Positions 24,500 through 37,319 of a stretch of 64,000 bases of DNA are shown piece after piece. The DNA lies in the NCBI GenBank assembly GCA_025642065.1, contig JAODUP010000269.1:1263768-1327767 (forward strand). The letters run 5' to 3'. The stretch's first letter is position 1, and the number at the start of each line of letters is the position of its first letter. Origin of the DNA: Paralvinella palmiformis. Its lineage: Eukaryota > Annelida > Polychaeta > Terebellida > Alvinellidae. Under the pieces are notes generated by a model. It was given only the letters and a program-made list of their open reading frames with translations. It made no database searches and was not told the origin of the DNA. A program made the position numbers and the translations under genes.

Positions 24500-26110
24500 T
24501 TTGAGCAACATAGATTAGTGGCTCTATTAATAGATGTTTGATCAATTTAACCAAATACTGACAAAACCGAGAAAGCTTTAGTTTAGCAGTTTATATTAAA
24601 CCATGCTCATCACAAATTGTTGTGTTAATAACGATCAATATTAAATAGGGAAATCAAATTAATTAGAAACACTGCTAGAGACTTGACTATAAAGTATCCA
24701 GCTTTGAATAAATGAAAAACATATTATACCTTTAATGTAGTTAGCGATGTCTATTTCTGTAACCTTGATTCCATACTTCAGTACAACATAAACTTTGGGT
24801 AACTCTCCAGCCATACCATCAGATTTACCAATAACTGTTCATTCTGTGCTGCTGGGTGAATTAGTAGAAAACCTTCTACTATAGCTCAGCTGGCGCCACC
24901 TAGTAATATTAATGGTACAGTAAATAGCGAATGAATGTGGTTCTCCGTGTAGCATTCTGTCAACGTAATTGAAAAAACAGGATTCCTATATGAATTCTCA
25001 GGCACATTTCCGTCTCCAACGAGTTAATAATTTCATTTTCATATATTATCGCCCATATTTAGGTTACAGTACTGGACAGTTGGTATCTAAATTTGAAAAC
25101 TTGCATAATTCGAAATACCATTATAACGAAACTAATGCCCTTGAATTTCACTATCATTAATTTTAGTGCATATGTGAAAATATACCTCTATGCTAATACT
25201 TTTGTGTCCGTTGATCATTTCGTTTGTTTAAGTCAATTTAACAGAGCTTTGTTTATTCTTTCTATTACTGTCGCGTACATTTGTTTGTTTTCACAAGCGT
25301 TGATTTTCTGTTTCAGGTAAAATCTAACTATTTATTATTTATGTTAAAATAAGCTGTACAAAATTAAATCTAGCGGTCTAAACAATCTTGAATTTTATTA
25401 AAATCAAGACTAAAATCACATATATCTACAGTAAATTTTATTTGTACAAACTACGAATCAAATAAATCATCTACAAATGATTATTGCTCAAGGGTATTTT
25501 TGCCAAGAAAATCTGATAAATTTCTGTTTAAAAATAGCTATATATACGTTTCACCTTGACGTTATTTTTTGTAAATGTCATATTTGTACTAAAATAGGTT
25601 AAAATATCCTCTCACATGACGTCATATCCGATACATTCTCTAAATTGTCCTGATATCAATCCACGCAGCATTCTGTAAAGATTTGACGATTTTCAGATTA
25701 ATGGGAGGTATTGTAACAAGGAAGTAAAATTAAGTAATATAGATTATTATTATTTCCTATAATTACCTATTGAAAAGATTGAATAACAACGTTTTCCATA
25801 TTTATCCCACACATATACGGAATAATATACCTGTAAACCTTTGACTTTGATACGTTCCCATACCCTGTCTGTTATTACACTATATGTATATTCGTAATAA
25901 TTAATATCTAACGTCAGCCGAAAACAAATATCAGTAATACTCTGACCATTTGTGTTTTATATAGATTACTTATAAACAAATATGGTCATTAGTTCTGAAT
26001 TGTATACCTAAATCATTATTTCTACTGCGCTAATATAATTTATCAAGATTATGTCAAATGAATTATTTTTAATCAGTTTTCACTTCTCAGGTAATGCTGA
26101 ACTTAACATA
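24500..26110 (-). pseudogene. inverted synthetase copy: exons 9 and 10 with flanking introns
   Basis: Reverse complement of the intact gene from intron 8 (about 11.92 kb) through exon 9, a shortened intron 9, exon 10 and the start of intron 10 (about 16.46 kb). Exon 10 lies at about 24729-24900 and retains agctgg and ggcgccacc at its start and the donor at its end. Exon 9 lies at about 25831-25917; its acceptor AG has become GG. Substitutions and indels break the frame, and a segment of exon 10 near 24864-24884 appears flipped. Intron 9 is only about 930 bp here against 3984 bp in the intact gene, so most insertions in the latter came after the duplication or were lost here. Confidence 0.88.
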
Positions 26111-26139
26111 ACAAATCTGCCATCTGTGACACAAATCAC

Positions 26140-28520
26140 ATGATCTAGACGTGTGGTATGTATTCCTGAGGAAGATAATTGACGAACGCAGGGCCTTCGT
26201 CGTGGCGAAAAGGCTCTGTTTCGCATGCCTACAAAAGCGTATATGTCATAAATGCAATAAGAAACATCCTACACCTCTCTACGTGGACAACTATCAACCT
26301 ATCTATTCCAAGCATAATATACACCCCTGTCAACCAGCAACAATAACAGCTTCCAATAAAAGAAATGAGACCATCCAAACGAATATATGTTGTATTACCA
26401 ACGAGGATCACTCAACTGTCCTGGAAGCTATCATCCCTGTCCACGTGCACCAACAAGGACGTAATAACAGTATCGCAACGTATGCATTCTATGGTAATGA
26501 TAGTACTAGTTGTTTTTGTCGGGCGACTTGATGAATCACCGATCTCGTATTGCATACTATGAATGGAGAGACTACATATTTCACTCAAACTGAAATTTCA
26601 GTTCGACACTCTCAAATATCTAAACCTTATGTTATGTCCAGATGGACTCATTTTCAAGAGGCAACCAGTAAAAGTTCGACAACCCATCAAGGTGACACCA
26701 TCACATAGTGAAGGTCCCTTTTCTGTGATGTACCCATATGGATAGACTATCAGTGCAACTCTTAGGATAAACCGCTAGGGAGATGGAACCTCTAAGGTGA
26801 CTTACTGCAACCGCATTACCGTACAGGAAGTTCAAATAAAGGAGGTCTTGGTCCTTCTCAAGATGATGATGATGATTGATGTATTATTGCCAATGTTTTG
26901 CACATGGTACGCTAAATGGAACGAGTGATCTTCAAAGGTAATAAAGCGAAGATAAAGATGCAAAAACTTTCAGATATCTTCACGCTGAGTTCGAATAAGT
27001 GACCTGTTCAAATACCACAGTCCTTCTCAAGAAGACAACGTCTTCGAAAAGGAAGCACAATCTGGAATTCAGCACGTAGATGGCCACTACATGTTTCCAC
27101 TGCTGTTTAGAGAACATGACATCCAGATGCATTAAAACCTTAACCAAGCGTAAAACGTGCCATCTGGCAACGGAAGACAATGTTACCTAACGATGCATAT
27201 CACGATGACTATACAACCTTTGTCAACAACCTTCTAGACCTCGGATATTCTACGAAAATCCCACCAAATGAGATGGAAACAGAGAAGGGCAATGCATGTT
27301 ATCTACCAATCAACGAAATAAAATATTCGCGTAGTCTATGACTGTAGCGCCAAGTTCCACAGAACTTCACTTAACGATCATCTATTATAGGGCCCAGACC
27401 TGGCAAATTCACTCATTGGAGTTCTCATTCGGTTCCGATAGGAACTCATAGCAATTATTGGTTATATTGAAGCCATGTTCCATCAGATCCGAGTCATTAA
27501 GGAACATCACAACTTTATCAGATTTGTATAGTGGCTGCAAGGAGACCTACACCAAGACCTATAGGAGTATACAATGTTTCTGTATTTGTTCGGTGCAGCA
27601 TCGTAACCAAGCATTGCGAATTTTTCTCTAATACGAGCCGCTGATGAAGCTAGGCAGTATATCAACTCCGATGTTGCTGAGACGATCAGAAGAATTTTGT
27701 TATGTTGACGACTGTCTCAAAGCAGCAGCTATCCAAATGATTTCACACATACAGTCAGCATGTAAACATGGAGGATTCAGTATCGCCAAATTCAGTACCA
27801 ATAGTGCCAATGTTTTGGGTTCTATTTCACTGGAAGATCGTTCTAAGGAATTACAGATATGCTCACTGGATGACAACGATTTGCCACCTGAGAGGGCCCT
27901 AGGCATATATTGTAATGTTAATGAAGATAGCTTCAGTTTCTCAATTACGATGAAGGAAAAACCATTGACAAGAAGATTTATCTTTTCTACGGTGTTATCG
28001 GTTTATGACACCTTGGGATTTATTGCACGACTCACACTCTATACAAAGAGCATATTTAAGGATTTGTTCAGGGAGGAACGCCCAGGATGGGACGAAACCA
28101 TACCTGATGATTATGTTGCCTGTTGGTGTGACTAGTTGAAACAACTACCTCTATTGAGAAATGTCCATGTCAGACGGTGTGTAAAGACCACATCATTTGG
28201 AGAAAACGTTTCTGCTGAGATTCATGTTTTCTTTGATGCAAGCTCTTTTGGATATGGATCAGCTGCCTGCATACGACTAGTCGATATACATGGTATGTTA
28301 CAGTGCTCATTCGTAATGGGCAAACCAAGATTAGCTCCAATTAAGCAAACAATCATACCACGCGTAGAATGAACTGCTGCCGCCGTCGCTGTCTGCCTAT
28401 GCGGCATGATTCATCAGGAGTTAAACATGGGCATAGATAGTACATTCTACTACTCAGATTCTACTACTGTACTTGTATTTGGGTTAACTGGAAGTCAAAG
28501 GATCGAGGAAAGTTTAGCAC
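26140..28520 (+). pseudogene. BEL/Pao retrotransposon gag-pol fragment
   Basis: Sits where exons 4-8 of the inverted synthetase copy would be expected. A zinc-knuckle block opens it (RLCFACLQKRICHKCNKKH). In broken frames around 27.39-27.63 kb follow RT blocks of BEL/Pao type (GPDLANSLIGVLIRF, GYIEAMFHQIRV). The catalytic FCYVDDCLKAA is at about 27690-27725, then the conserved PLTRRFIFSTVLSVYDTLGF connection. An RNase H start (HVFFDASSFGYGSAA) lies near 28230, and the frame ends after YYSDSTTVLVF at about 28.48 kb. Integrase and LTRs are absent. Stops occur at 28133 and 28370, and elsewhere. The domain order and Y-V-D-D box identify BEL/Pao rather than Ty3/gypsy. Confidence 0.88.
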
Positions 28521-28950
28521 TGTGTAAAATAAATACACTATTTTAGTGATTGTATGCCACCAGTGAAAATGTAATCTAGTGATCTTTTAACTGATTACAT
28601 ATTGAATAGCATGCTGTGTTTGTAGTTGTGTAAATATTCTTTGTTGCATCGCTATTATATTTATGCATATCATGGCCGAGTCATGAAATGCAACACTTGA
28701 TATCTGCATTTAAGGAATTCTTTGACTAATATGGCTGAAGTATCAAACAAAGGAAAGACACAAAACAGAAGACAAAATTGCAAGAAAATTTATAAAACAT
28801 AACTTTATGCTAGCCTAGGCACAACATATTAATGAAGCAATGTATATCATCATCAAGATCGATATTAATATTTGGTATTCCATCTCTAACTAAACCTAGT
28901 TCTTTAAGGGCAGATCCATCTGTTTTACATTTATCATTATAATCGCATAG
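28521..28950. other. no gene recognised
   Basis: AT-rich sequence between the BEL/Pao fragment and the 3' end of the minus-strand LINE. It may include that LINE's 3' untranslated region. Confidence 0.3.
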
Positions 28951-31620
28951 CTAATTAATTTCATTCAAACACTCTCCAGCAATATTTAATTTTGCACATA
29001 ACTGCCTTCTGTTCATTGCGACAGGTGTCATTGATGTCTTATATAACATCAAGCATAGGCAAGTACACTGGTTTTTACCCTTATAAGTATAATGATAAAA
29101 TAACAAGTCGTATTCTATGCCAGAACTTCCATATAAATGTTCCAGTAGTCGACAATGGGTTCTAGGGGACACACACCAGATGTTTCGCATACAATTCATC
29201 CCCTGTTGCATAAAACCTATTTACCGCTGGCGAATTTAATCGCCACAAGGTGGATTAATAAAAACTAGTGCAGTAGGTGCTAAAATGAATGATCGTATAT
29301 CTGAATTACAAAAACCAAATTTACCCAGTAATTTGTTCTCCATACTATATATCTAGTGACTTTACAAACAGCAATATTATTAATATTATTATTACCAACT
29401 GTGTGGCCCAAATGCGTAGCTGTTGGCTGCACCTTTAACCATTCCCAATTTAAACTAAGTGGTGGCATATCTTCGTACCGACTGCCAGTCCCGAAAAATA
29501 TAAGATAACTCTTCTGTGAATTAAATAAAACATCATATTCTGAACCAAACTATTCACAAATATTAAGCATCAAACTGGGTGCCAACAAACATAAATCTTC
29601 AGCATATCCAAGTCCATCTAAAAACACATTACCAATGTAACAACCAACATATGCATTTTTGAATCGATTGAGCAATTCATCTATATATAATATACTGAAT
29701 AATATAGGCGAAAGAATGCCTCCTTGTTTGACATCATTAGACTTTGTGGTATCAATATAACAGCCATTCCATTTAACCCTTACTGTTTGATTTGTATACA
29801 ACAATATGCCAGGAAACGGGCATTTATTGAACATAGACCACCTTTAATGAGGAGTGTAAAAGGTGGAATATATCGTACCCGATCAAAAGTGTTCGAAGCA
29901 TCTAATAACACAAGGAAAACCTATGAACCGTTATTAAGATAGTAATCTACTACTTCAATGAGAACAAAAGTACAATGTGTGGTTAAATGCTTGGCTTTAA
30001 AACCATACTATAAATCTTCCGATTTTAATACGTATTTGTGATTTTCAAGTATAATATTATCAATAGGTTTCCTCCAAACACTACCCAGTGCAATTGACCG
30101 ATAGTTATTACTGTCATTGAAGGACTTTCTACCATTTTTGGAATAGGTACAAGCGTCGATAGCAACATATTACGAGGACACTATCCGTGACGCATCATAG
30201 CATTAAATAATAACGACAAGTGTATTGCTAATTCATGGCAACTGTTAATCAATAAATCGGAGGAGGCAATTTATCTAATGAACTACAATTACCTTTACCA
30301 CAAGAAGTTTCAATAGTATGTTACAACTCTTGACAGACTACATACATATCATTGGCATCATAAGAAACACTATTATATAAGTTGCTGTAATAGTCAACAA
30401 ATAACTTTCTGATTTCTTCACCACCATGTGAATTATCAACTACATTCGGCACACTTGTATAATTACCATTTCTGTTTCTCATTTCATCCCCCCCAAAACT
30501 TTATCTTGGCATTTGAAAGCGGATTGCCATTTTCTCAGCTCTGAGATTTGATTGATTTTTACTAACATATTTTACAGCTCTTTTGTAATTGGCCTGTGTT
30601 GTGCGCTTGATGTCAAAGATTATACCTTGTCTAATACATGCAGAAATAATCGAATTATAATATCTATCAAATCAATATCTTCTAAATGAAATTTAAACAA
30701 CAAATCATTACAGTGTAGTACATGCGTCGGTGGCTCAATCTCACTAAGTAATTGACTCAGGGCACATTTGTAAGACACTATGTGCTCAGTTTAGGTTTTC
30801 CTCCAGGATACTTTACGTGTAAAAATCTGTTTTGGGAGTGATCATTTTTAATATTCATTGCAATGTTCGTGATAATTGGGCAGTGATCTGACAAATTACC
30901 CCCCCTCGCCGTGTATTGAACAATACCGGTGTACATCACCAGACAAACTTTCAGACACTATTACATGGTCAAGTATCGACTGGACTACAGTAATACTGTT
31001 TTCGTAGGTGTATAATATTTCATCATCCGTGCATTGAGAACATAACATTAAGCCATCTCTAGATAAATAATTTAAAAGAGCTATAGTATATAATGAATTT
31101 CTATGTGATAAATCTGTATTGAAGTCCCCACCTATTATACTGTGTGATATATCTGCATATTTCATACGTATCAAGCTGATTTCACATAATACATCAAGAT
31201 ACATAGCAAGATTGGCATGCTCTCGTTGAGTGTCGCATGCCATATAATATTGAACAGCAATATCTTAGACCGGCATGGTAATTCCACAATGAGAGCACAA
31301 CACCTGTTGTTACTGACAACTACTGGAGTAAATTTACACTTTAGATTTTTTCGATACAAAACGCACTGCCACCGTTTGGACGACCACCCATAAATACATC
31401 CGAACACATACCAGATGTTCCATAAACTTGTATATTGTCCATAGACTATACCAATGAACAAGTGTTGCTTTCATAATCCCAATGTTCCTGTATAAAAAGT
31501 GTATCTACTTCTTCCATTAGCTTTGACATATATTCAATGCGACTATCGCCATGTGCCCTACTATTTCAGGGTGCAACAATAAGTTCATTTTGTATATTAG
31601 CCATTTTAATGTATAAAAGA
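28951..31620 (-). pseudogene. LINE ORF2: endonuclease and reverse transcriptase, decayed
   Basis: Minus-strand non-LTR retrotransposon ORF2. The endonuclease begins near 31600 (MANIQNELIVAP, then FIQEHWDYES) and includes GGDFNTDL near 31120 and an LDHVIVS block near 30960. The middle RT is poorly readable. The RT core is clear at 29834-29550: NDVKQGGILSPILFSILYID, then GNVFLDGLGYAEDLCLLAPS, where the catalytic YADD has become YAED. Downstream blocks FNSQKSYLIFF and THLGHTVG follow in broken frames at 29.52-29.38 kb. The C-terminal MRNIWCVSPRTHCRLL is at about 29190-29140. Many stops and shifts are present. The loss of one catalytic aspartate alone would inactivate it. Confidence 0.82.
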
Positions 31621-31866
31621 CAAAATTTACATATTATAAATACCTGCTTGTAGTGGTTCATTATGAATTCGAATAATTATTTGTAATAACCTGCTTAGCA
31701 GTATAAAATGGCCTAACGTGGACTCCACTAGGCCAGAATTCAGGATTAAGCATCTGAGTCAAATCCAATACTCGAACCTCAACTTTAAAGCTACTAAAAG
31801 TAGCATTCTCGTTAGATATACAATTAATTGATCTAACTTCTGCATCATTATTCATAATATAGTATT

Positions 31867-32885
31867 TTATGCAATCAGCAGTGGTGTCCTTTTAAATTCT
31901 ATACACAAATATATCCTTACTTGGTATACGAGCTCCATGGAAGGGACCACCATGATCAGTTCATGTGCCGGTATCAGGTTTTGACCGTCAGCGTTTATTG
32001 CGTTGAGTATTCTGGTAGCGATAATCCTCGCCATAGCCACTCGGACGCATTTGATACGAGCGATGTTGTAGCTGTAAATTATTCTGGTGGTATATATCGT
32101 CTCATTCTGTATGTTAGATGATGCCTGTTTACCACTTCCAGAATTACCCCTAGCTATTGCTGAGTAGGATGCAAAGTTATTAACTTTATCCTCAATCTGA
32201 TTTGATTTGCTGACATTCTCTGACAATGACTCCTCTGTTATTTCCATCCGTTGCTCAAGTTTCTTAATTCTTTCACACATACTAAGAGAGTTTGTCTCGC
32301 CTGGAATACACTTCGGGAATCTTCTGAGGCTAACTACACTCACAGGAAATCGTGGAATTTTGTCTTGTTCCTCTAATTTACTGATGCCACTAATAATATC
32401 ATTTATAACTGCTTCACTTTCAGGTGTAACAGATCCACCTCTTCTGGTTTTATATTTTGGCAGAATAGCTTTATCATCAACATCGTCAAGAATGTTATTA
32501 GCCTTAACTGATTCGTCTATACTGAAATATTCCAGACAAATATTTCCTCACTAATTGCATTGGGGAGTTATTGAGACTACAAACAAAGACTACCACAGTG
32601 AAAAAAACCACCTGAATTACGTCTGATGATTGTACCTGATAAGCTAACCTATTGATATACTCATTAGGGCTATCCCATGTCCCTGTCGGTCAAATATATT
32701 CCATTCGTCTTCAGTAGAAGTAGCATGATTCCCCATGAACTCCAAACATTCATCAATATCCATAAATCCCTGATGTAACGCTCCGGGATATTTATCTGTC
32801 TGTCTATGCACGTATCCATAACACAAATATATCCCAACTTGCCTGCCTTTGGCAACGCCATAATGTTTCTTGCCACCCAAAGTTC
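31867..32885 (-). pseudogene. LINE ORF1 with RNase H1-type hybrid-binding (viroplasmin-like) domain
   Basis: First reading frame of the minus-strand LINE. Residues from 32880 down to 32644 read KHYGVAKGRQVGIY, then TDKYPGALHQGFMDIDECL. This matches the N-terminal hybrid-binding domain of RNase H1, also called the caulimovirus viroplasmin fold, which grips RNA/DNA hybrids. About 90 bases with stops follow. The same frame then resumes near 32540 with a polar stretch (DDVDDKAILPKYKTRRGG), GISKLEEQDKIPRFPVSVV, and a predicted coiled coil (SMCERIKKLEQRMEITEESL). The frame ends with further breaks by 31867. The two parts are in register (537 bases apart), which supports one original protein. Fusion to ORF1 rather than a chance neighbour is likely but unproven. 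Confidence 0.65.
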
Positions 32886-32949
32886 AGTCCTAATCTTTTG
32901 GCTGCGCCTGTATATCAATGTAAATGTTCTGCATCATAACGTTCCTTAA

Positions 32950-34153
32950 CGTCTTAAATGGATATTGTATGATTTCCATTTATTTTAGCTAGCCATCTCG
33001 TTTTTTGTTTCTAAAATGTAGTTACTCTTGTTCACATGATAACTGGAACGGGAGTAAATGAATGTTCTCAAATTTTGCGCATGCCCGGTGATCTTATTAC
33101 ACTTTTGTTACTTCTAAGAAGTTATTACGAACATTCTAAACGAAACTGCCCCTTTAAATTGAAGCAAAGATCGAGATCCTGAACTATATGGACACCTCCA
33201 AACCAGTATGTTTGGAAGGATTCGACACAACACGAGGATACATAAAATAGACCCAAACTCTTCAATGCAAGAAAAAAAAGCCAGAACAAAGTTTTGCATA
33301 ATATTATAATGATCTCAAAATCGAAACTTTATAACATGTTGCCCATGGAGCTATTAACATTATGTTTCCTCCATCCATTATCATTTGTTGCTGGCTGGAT
33401 TTCGGAAGCCACCTGGTAATGTGTTCGATTATTTGATAAGAAGCTTTCTAATAACAGGAACAGCTCATAGTTTAACAGCTATTTTATATTTGAACATAAC
33501 TTTTTCAATGGAATGGTATTGTTAACGAGTAATGATATGGCCTTAATTGACTCTCATGAAAGGTAATGGTTTCGGTAGAAAGGTTAATGGTTATTAAGGA
33601 GCCAGAACTGCATATTAATTTCTTAGTTAGTATGAAAAATTATTTTATTGAAATTATGATTATATTTCCCTACAGTTATCATTAGTGTCACTTCACTGAG
33701 GTCTCCCTGTGCAACATACATAATTGTTTTGAACTCTTATCAGATTGTGCCGGCTGCAAACTCGACTGAACTCCATTGGAGTTACGAATATGTTCGTCCT
33801 TTATCAGGCTGTTCGGGGCTGCAGAGTATCTTGAGCAGTTCCATAAATATTCGCAACACCCTACAAAATCCTGTTATTATTATAATATGAACAAAATAAG
33901 GCCCTACTGGGATGGAAATACCCAGCCTATGTTTAAACAATAGTTTCGGAATTAAGGAGACCGCATGGGTAATGCTATTTTACAAACTAATTTATGCGGT
34001 CCACCCAATGCTTGGAAGTACATATGACCTCATTATATTTAAAATACAGAAAACATAAATAGCACACAACAGGAGTACTAATTATGAATATATGGGCCGG
34101 CCACCCTAATGCTGAAACATTATTGTGGTCTCCATAACGCTGGATATAGGGCT

Positions 34154-34156
<3 letters not shown>
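32950..34156. other. no gene recognised
   Basis: AT-rich, with short unsupported open frames on both strands. No RNA gene, long tandem repeat or transposase motif was seen. It may contain the LINE 5' untranslated region near 32.95 kb. Confidence 0.3.

Positions 34157-34206
<50 letters not shown>
34157..34206. repeat. (CT)n(AT)n compound microsatellite
   Basis: A short C run, about 14 CT units and then about 8 AT units. It marks the point where exon 3 homology of the inverted synthetase copy is lost. Confidence 0.9.
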
Positions 34207-34905
34207 ATTGCAAAAGCTTTAAAATTTCTCAATTCCAATTCAAAATACCAAAGTTTTGCCTCTGAATAATTTATTGCATACTCAAATTCGCCTAAATTCA
34301 AGTATCTGAAATTATATTCTTTACGGTTTCTCAAGGACACATCTTACTTTGTGTATAATTATGATTGATGCTGCTAACCGTCATTCCAATAGCAGTACCA
34401 GCCAAATAAACGAGACAAAACTCGGGACAATTTGAACTGATTAAACGTCTCCTTTACCAAAGCCTAGTCTTCTCATAGCGCTCCAAGTTTAATGGTTTGA
34501 GTCTGTAGCTCACCGTGGGTCATCTTAGCTCCAGTCTCACCATTTATCTAGAATAATTAAAAGGAACAAACGTAACAAAAACATGTTGTAGAGAATATCA
34601 CACGAGGTTGTTGTTCTGTGTTATAAAGTATATTGTTAACTATTTGATTTTAACATACCAGAGCAGTTTTATTTGGTAACTTGTGCCAGTTCTCTATAAG
34701 ATTATGAGGTAAAATTATGACTCACGGACGTCGTAATTTTGTATAGATTATCGGATGATATGCGTTTCAGTAGGGTCTTCTTGATCATTTGAGGTCTTTG
34801 CATATCTTTTGTTTGATGAAAATTGGTGTATAGAAAGGTCTCGAATTGTGGTGACATCTAGTGGGGTTAGCTTGCAGAAGACGGTAGACTGATGGATGGA
34901 TGAGC
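34207..34905 (-). pseudogene. inverted synthetase copy: exons 1, 2 and part of 3
   Basis: Same strand and order as the exon 9-10 copy at 25.9-24.7 kb, so the two are probably halves of one inverted gene. Exon 1 is 34905-34659. Its 5' end differs from the intact gene: the frame begins [12 protein letters not shown], whereas the intact gene has several more codons before LIHPSVYRL. Exon 2 is 34547-34348, 200 bp against 208, with an 8-bp deletion that shifts the frame. Exon 3 starts near 34293 and fades by about 34250. An extra base in exon 1 near 34820 also shifts the frame. Splice donor and acceptor dinucleotides are retained. Confidence 0.9.
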
Positions 34906-35230
34906 GTCATTGGCCATATAAAAAGCGATTTGTTTCTGAGGTGCTGCCCTGTTTTCTGGGGTGAATTCATTCTTACACTAGTCTCATACCAGCGCAGCAC
35001 CATTTGTTATATAAAACATCTGAGATGTGATACAGTTTTTCTATTCCTACGTCAGGAGTACGTATAATGCTTTAAGGGCGTACTTTGTCTGCTACAGTTA
35101 TTTCAATGCTCTTATCAGTCACTAAAACGCCAAGCAACAAATAGCGAATCACCTACAGCCGTGGGGTTTGGGAGTAAAACACCGTAGTCAGATCATGGCA
35201 GTTGTGAGAATGCTTATGTTAATTGCCTAA
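34906..35230 (-). repeat. upstream sequence of the inverted copy, with module B fragment
   Basis: Immediately upstream of exon 1 is a stretch (about 34906-34970) matching 62696-62780, the spacer between gene copies 2 and 3. Shared words include ccagaaaacaggg and atcgcgctttttaatatagcc, the latter in a variant form here. Module B, inverted, is at about 35130-35220. Confidence 0.65.
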
Positions 35231-35339
35231 ACAGTCCTGTTTATACGCGTATAATATACTTAGATAACAGGTAATGTAAGTTGGTTAAGTATCGCGACGT
35301 CTTTTACTTGTATATTACATCTCGATGAAGCCGTTTTAA

Positions 35340-36070
35340 AATATCATATACATTGAGTAATATCTCTAAAAAAAAGTTGACAAATATTTATTTGGCAGAT
35401 CATTATATGCTGGACACTGCATAAGAAAATGAAATTCACATTCTATTACATAATTATTCTTAAATTTACTACAGTATAAATAAATTCTCTCCTCTTTAGG
35501 TATTACATTTGACAATGTCTCTCAGTCTCAATAGCTAATTCATGACTGCTACATCAAAATTTTGCAATCACCTATATAACATTTCTGTCTCTTATACTTG
35601 ATAAATATAATTCTGGGCTTATTTCAATTTTAAGATTCTTAAAAAGCGATAGTTTACTATTTTTGTTAACTGATTCAGTCCATTCCTGAAGATAATAATC
35701 TTTAACACGTTGCTTAAATTTAAACATAAATAATGATTCATTACCAACTCCTTGGTTCATCCAAACATTATTATTGCCGTATCTACTTAATAAATTCTCA
35801 ATTTGTGTGTACCATGTGGTACGACCCATTTTCATGTAAATTATAATCTATCATATAGCATTGCTTAACTAACCTATTATCATTCATACTGATTATTTTC
35901 AGCCAAAATGTGATACATTTAGTAACGTAGTTCACATATAAAGAATATCTACCACATTCAGCTAATACGGCTAAATTTGACGTTGTATTATTGACACCAA
36001 GGACACGTTCTAACAACTTTATTTGTACGCGTTCAATACGCTCTGTTCTTTCATATCACTATATCTCAGC
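35340..36070 (-). pseudogene. LINE ORF2 C-terminal fragment
   Basis: Two overlapping minus-strand frames form the end of a LINE polyprotein: LLERVLGVNNTTSNLAVLAE, ECGRYSLYV, then WYTQIENLLSRYG and LFMFKFKQRVKDYYLQEW. Beyond 35560 comes a zinc-binding-like ending read as ECEFHFLMQCPAYNDL near 35430-35390. The layout matches the region after the RT in LINEs common in cnidarians and molluscs. The RT itself is absent. It is not the same family as the LINE at 28.95-32.9 kb. Confidence 0.75.
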
Positions 36071-36296
36071 ATCATAACATAATATAGGGAATACCACATT
36101 ATCAAACAAGATAAATACGTTGAACATGTTATTCCATTACATAGTGATTAAAACAATTAAAAACAATTCCTAATTATTTATAATTTGATACAATATTAAG
36201 AAATTTACCTTTGTAACACAACTTTTCAGTTTTCTTAACAATTCTACCATTTCGGAATATAACTACTATATATTTTGGCAAATTGATATTCATCTT

Positions 36297-36298
<2 letters not shown>

Positions 36299-36340
<42 letters not shown>
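36299..36340. repeat. (AT)n microsatellite
   Basis: About 20 perfect AT units. Confidence 0.9.
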
Positions 36341-36343
<3 letters not shown>

Positions 36344-37319
36344 ATGTTGTGTGTGATAGTAACATATAGCATATATATAATGTGATTGTTTTCCTAATTA
36401 ATAAATTTCTAAATCTATTAGATCAAAACCCAAATTATGCATATCGAGTGCAGTACATAGTTCCAAAATGAAAATGTTGCATTTGATTTTATGTTCATTC
36501 TAATACTAGTATTCCCTGTAATCTTGATTTAGAACAATACTGCATACAAGCTCACTGTCTCAATGTTTGTTATCCACCTCAGGTAACGGTACCAACATTT
36601 ACTTGTAGCTGGAATGATGTAGTTGTGCATGTCACATCACATATTAACATTGATAGTTCGATTTGTTCAACATATTTGGCTTGATTGGTGCCTCTTCGTA
36701 CTCACCATTCATTAAAACATATTTTGTGTTACACGTTAGATAATGGTACCAGCATTTAGCTAGAATGATGTAGTTGTGCAACGAAATTACATTGTGACCT
36801 TGTCATTTAACAGACTCTACCCAAGGTCGTAAAATACTCATATTATAGGGAAACGGTGCTATCATATCAGGTGACCTCTTGTTTTCAATTATTATGGATA
36901 TCTATTCAGATTTTGACAATGTATGTACATTTATTGTGACATGTAAAATGTTGTTAAATGTTTCTGATTTTGTAGATATTGTGAAATACTAAATCTTATA
37001 TGTTCAATTTACTGAGTAATGTTTATAGTTAAATTCTCCAATTTAGACAGGTCCTATTCCTGCAGTATGTTATGTAGATTAGATCCACATATTCTTAAGT
37101 TTCGTGTTAACATCGTTGATAATATTATGATGCGGATTCAATATACATTTTAAATCACGTGAAATGTACGTGGAAATAATTACGTAATTTCTATGTAGAA
37201 GATTTGACGTAGTTTTCACGTGTAAATAATTACGTAGAGTCAACTAACTTAATCAACAACAAAAACAACGTAAATTACATGTTTATAAATTGCGTAGAAT
37301 ACACGTGTATAGTATGTAG
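36341..37319. other. non-coding stretch with short repeated motifs
   Basis: No gene. Two imperfect direct repeats around agctggaatgatgtagttgtg (about 36607 and 36759). At 37155-37315 the words cacgtg, acgtag and aaataattacgta recur several times on both strands. Their meaning is unknown. Confidence 0.4.

Noticed and set aside
31921..32554. Plus-strand frames of 66 and 115 codons
   Set aside because: They are shadows of the LINE ORF1 on the minus strand.
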